The position numbers and the translations under genes are program-made. Below, piece by piece: positions 21,961 through 22,382 of a stretch of DNA of 22,382 nucleotides (position 1 is its first letter; each line of letters starts with the position of its first letter). The notes below the pieces were generated by a model that had not been told where the DNA came from, made no database searches, and saw only the letters and a program-made list of their open reading frames with translations. Source of the DNA: an uncultured Oscillospiraceae bacterium (GTDB taxonomy: Bacteria > Bacillota_A > Clostridia > Oscillospirales > Acutalibacteraceae); assembly GCA_910587995.1 (NCBI GenBank), contig CAJUNS010000010.1:35515-57896 (forward strand), in the 5' to 3' direction.

Positions 21961-22311
21961 ATGAAAAAAACCGCGATTTTCTGGCTGCTGGGTGTGGCGA
22001 CGGTGATGCTGCTCTTGCCCGCGTTGACTCTGTCCCTACCAGCGGAGGCAGGTATGGCTGCCCTTATTCTGCTGTTTTTCATTGTGGACCCATTCTGCCT
22101 GCTGGCCACGGGCATTTTTGCCGGGTGGGACCTCCGGTCCCGCTGGTGGTTCCCCATAGGGGCGGCAGTGCTGTACCTCTGCGGGGTTTGGCTGTTTGTG
22201 GACGTTTTTGAGATGGATTTTCTGCTATACGCCGCCGGGTATCTGGCGGTGGGCCTGCTTTCCATGGGCGCCACGGCGCTCATTTGGAGCAAAGCGGGAA
22301 AAGGCAGATAA
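21961..22311 (+). CDS. Small four-helix membrane protein, unknown function
   Basis: 116 residues, nearly all hydrophobic, with four likely helices at about 5-25, 31-52, 61-79 and 85-107 and short charged turns. AAAGGAG nine bases before the ATG at 21961 supports this start; a longer frame from 21925 overlaps the serS end and is rejected. It starts 28 bases after serS and could share its transcript. I do not recognise the family. The C-terminal WSKAGKGR is positively charged and probably cytoplasmic. Confidence 0.8.
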   Translation: MKKTAIFWLLGVATVMLLLPALTLSLPAEAGMAALILLFFIVDPFCLLATGIFAGWDLRSRWWFPIGAAVLYLCGVWLFVDVFEMDFLLYAAGYLAVGLLSMGATALIWSKAGKGR

Positions 22312-22327
22312 AAAAAGACCGCCTGAG

Positions 22328-22382
22328 TGAACTGCCCCCCATTTGTTAGACAAGTATGGTATACTTAAACTAACGAATGGGG
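22328..22382 (+). mobile_element. Left end of a probable IS3-family insertion sequence (partial)
   Basis: TGAACTGCCCCCCATTTGTT followed by AGACAAG resembles IS3-family (IS150-group) terminal repeats. Just inside, TATACT fits a transposase promoter -10. The imperfect 13-base inverted repeat CCCCATTTGTTAG / CTAACGAATGGGG also fits these elements. The transposase genes would lie beyond the right edge, read rightward. Identification rests on terminal sequence memory only. Confidence 0.55.

Overview
The window is the chromosomal replication-origin region of a GC-rich Firmicute. The gene set and order (remB, recF, yaaA, dnaN, dnaA on one side; rpmH, rnpA, yidD, yidC, jag, mnmE, mnmG, rsmG, noc, soj/parA, spo0J/parB on the other) match the Bacillus/Clostridium origin. 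The GC-rich third positions, TTG/GTG starts and protein sequences suggest class Clostridia, probably the Oscillospiraceae/Ruminococcaceae, but the genus cannot be read from this sequence. No rRNA, tRNA or CRISPR array was seen.

Layout. Bases 1-5800 are read leftward: dnaA, dnaN, yaaA, recF, remB, then an unrecognised zinc-ribbon membrane protein whose C-terminal tail is a 20-residue tandem repeat (five exact-length 60-bp units plus one decayed unit) running off the left edge. Bases 6180-22311 are read rightward, so transcription diverges from the origin on both sides, as expected if forks leave from here. The dnaA-dnaN gap (4142-4485) carries a textbook basal unwinding arrangement: DnaA boxes, a short GC stretch, a run of DnaA-trios and an AT-rich side toward dnaN. 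A good sigma-A promoter for dnaA lies at 5871-5899, and one further DnaA box lies upstream at 6032.

Between dnaA and rpmH sits a two-gene cassette: an MBOAT O-acyltransferase and a DHHW/AlgX-like secreted acyltransferase partner. It is likely a cell-surface polymer O-acetylation unit and is not a usual member of this neighbourhood. The rpmH-rnpA-yidD-yidC-jag set follows, serving the ribosome, tRNA maturation, membrane insertion and RNA binding. It is closed by a hairpin terminator just in front of mnmE-mnmG-rsmG (tRNA wobble-uridine and 16S rRNA modification). A GNAT acetyltransferase separates this from the segregation genes: a Noc-type ParB paralogue, then ParA and ParB with their own promoter. 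Two parS-like sites are visible, one inside mnmG and one just upstream of the parA promoter. serS and a small four-helix membrane protein follow, and the right edge appears to be the left end of an IS3-family insertion sequence.

The most unusual non-coding feature is a family of four dispersed elements of about 70-85 bp, at 6103, 16711, 18424 and 20488. Each has a GC-rich 14-bp-stem hairpin and conserved, asymmetric flanks, and they sit in both orientations between transcription units. They look like REP/MITE-type repeats rather than simple terminators.
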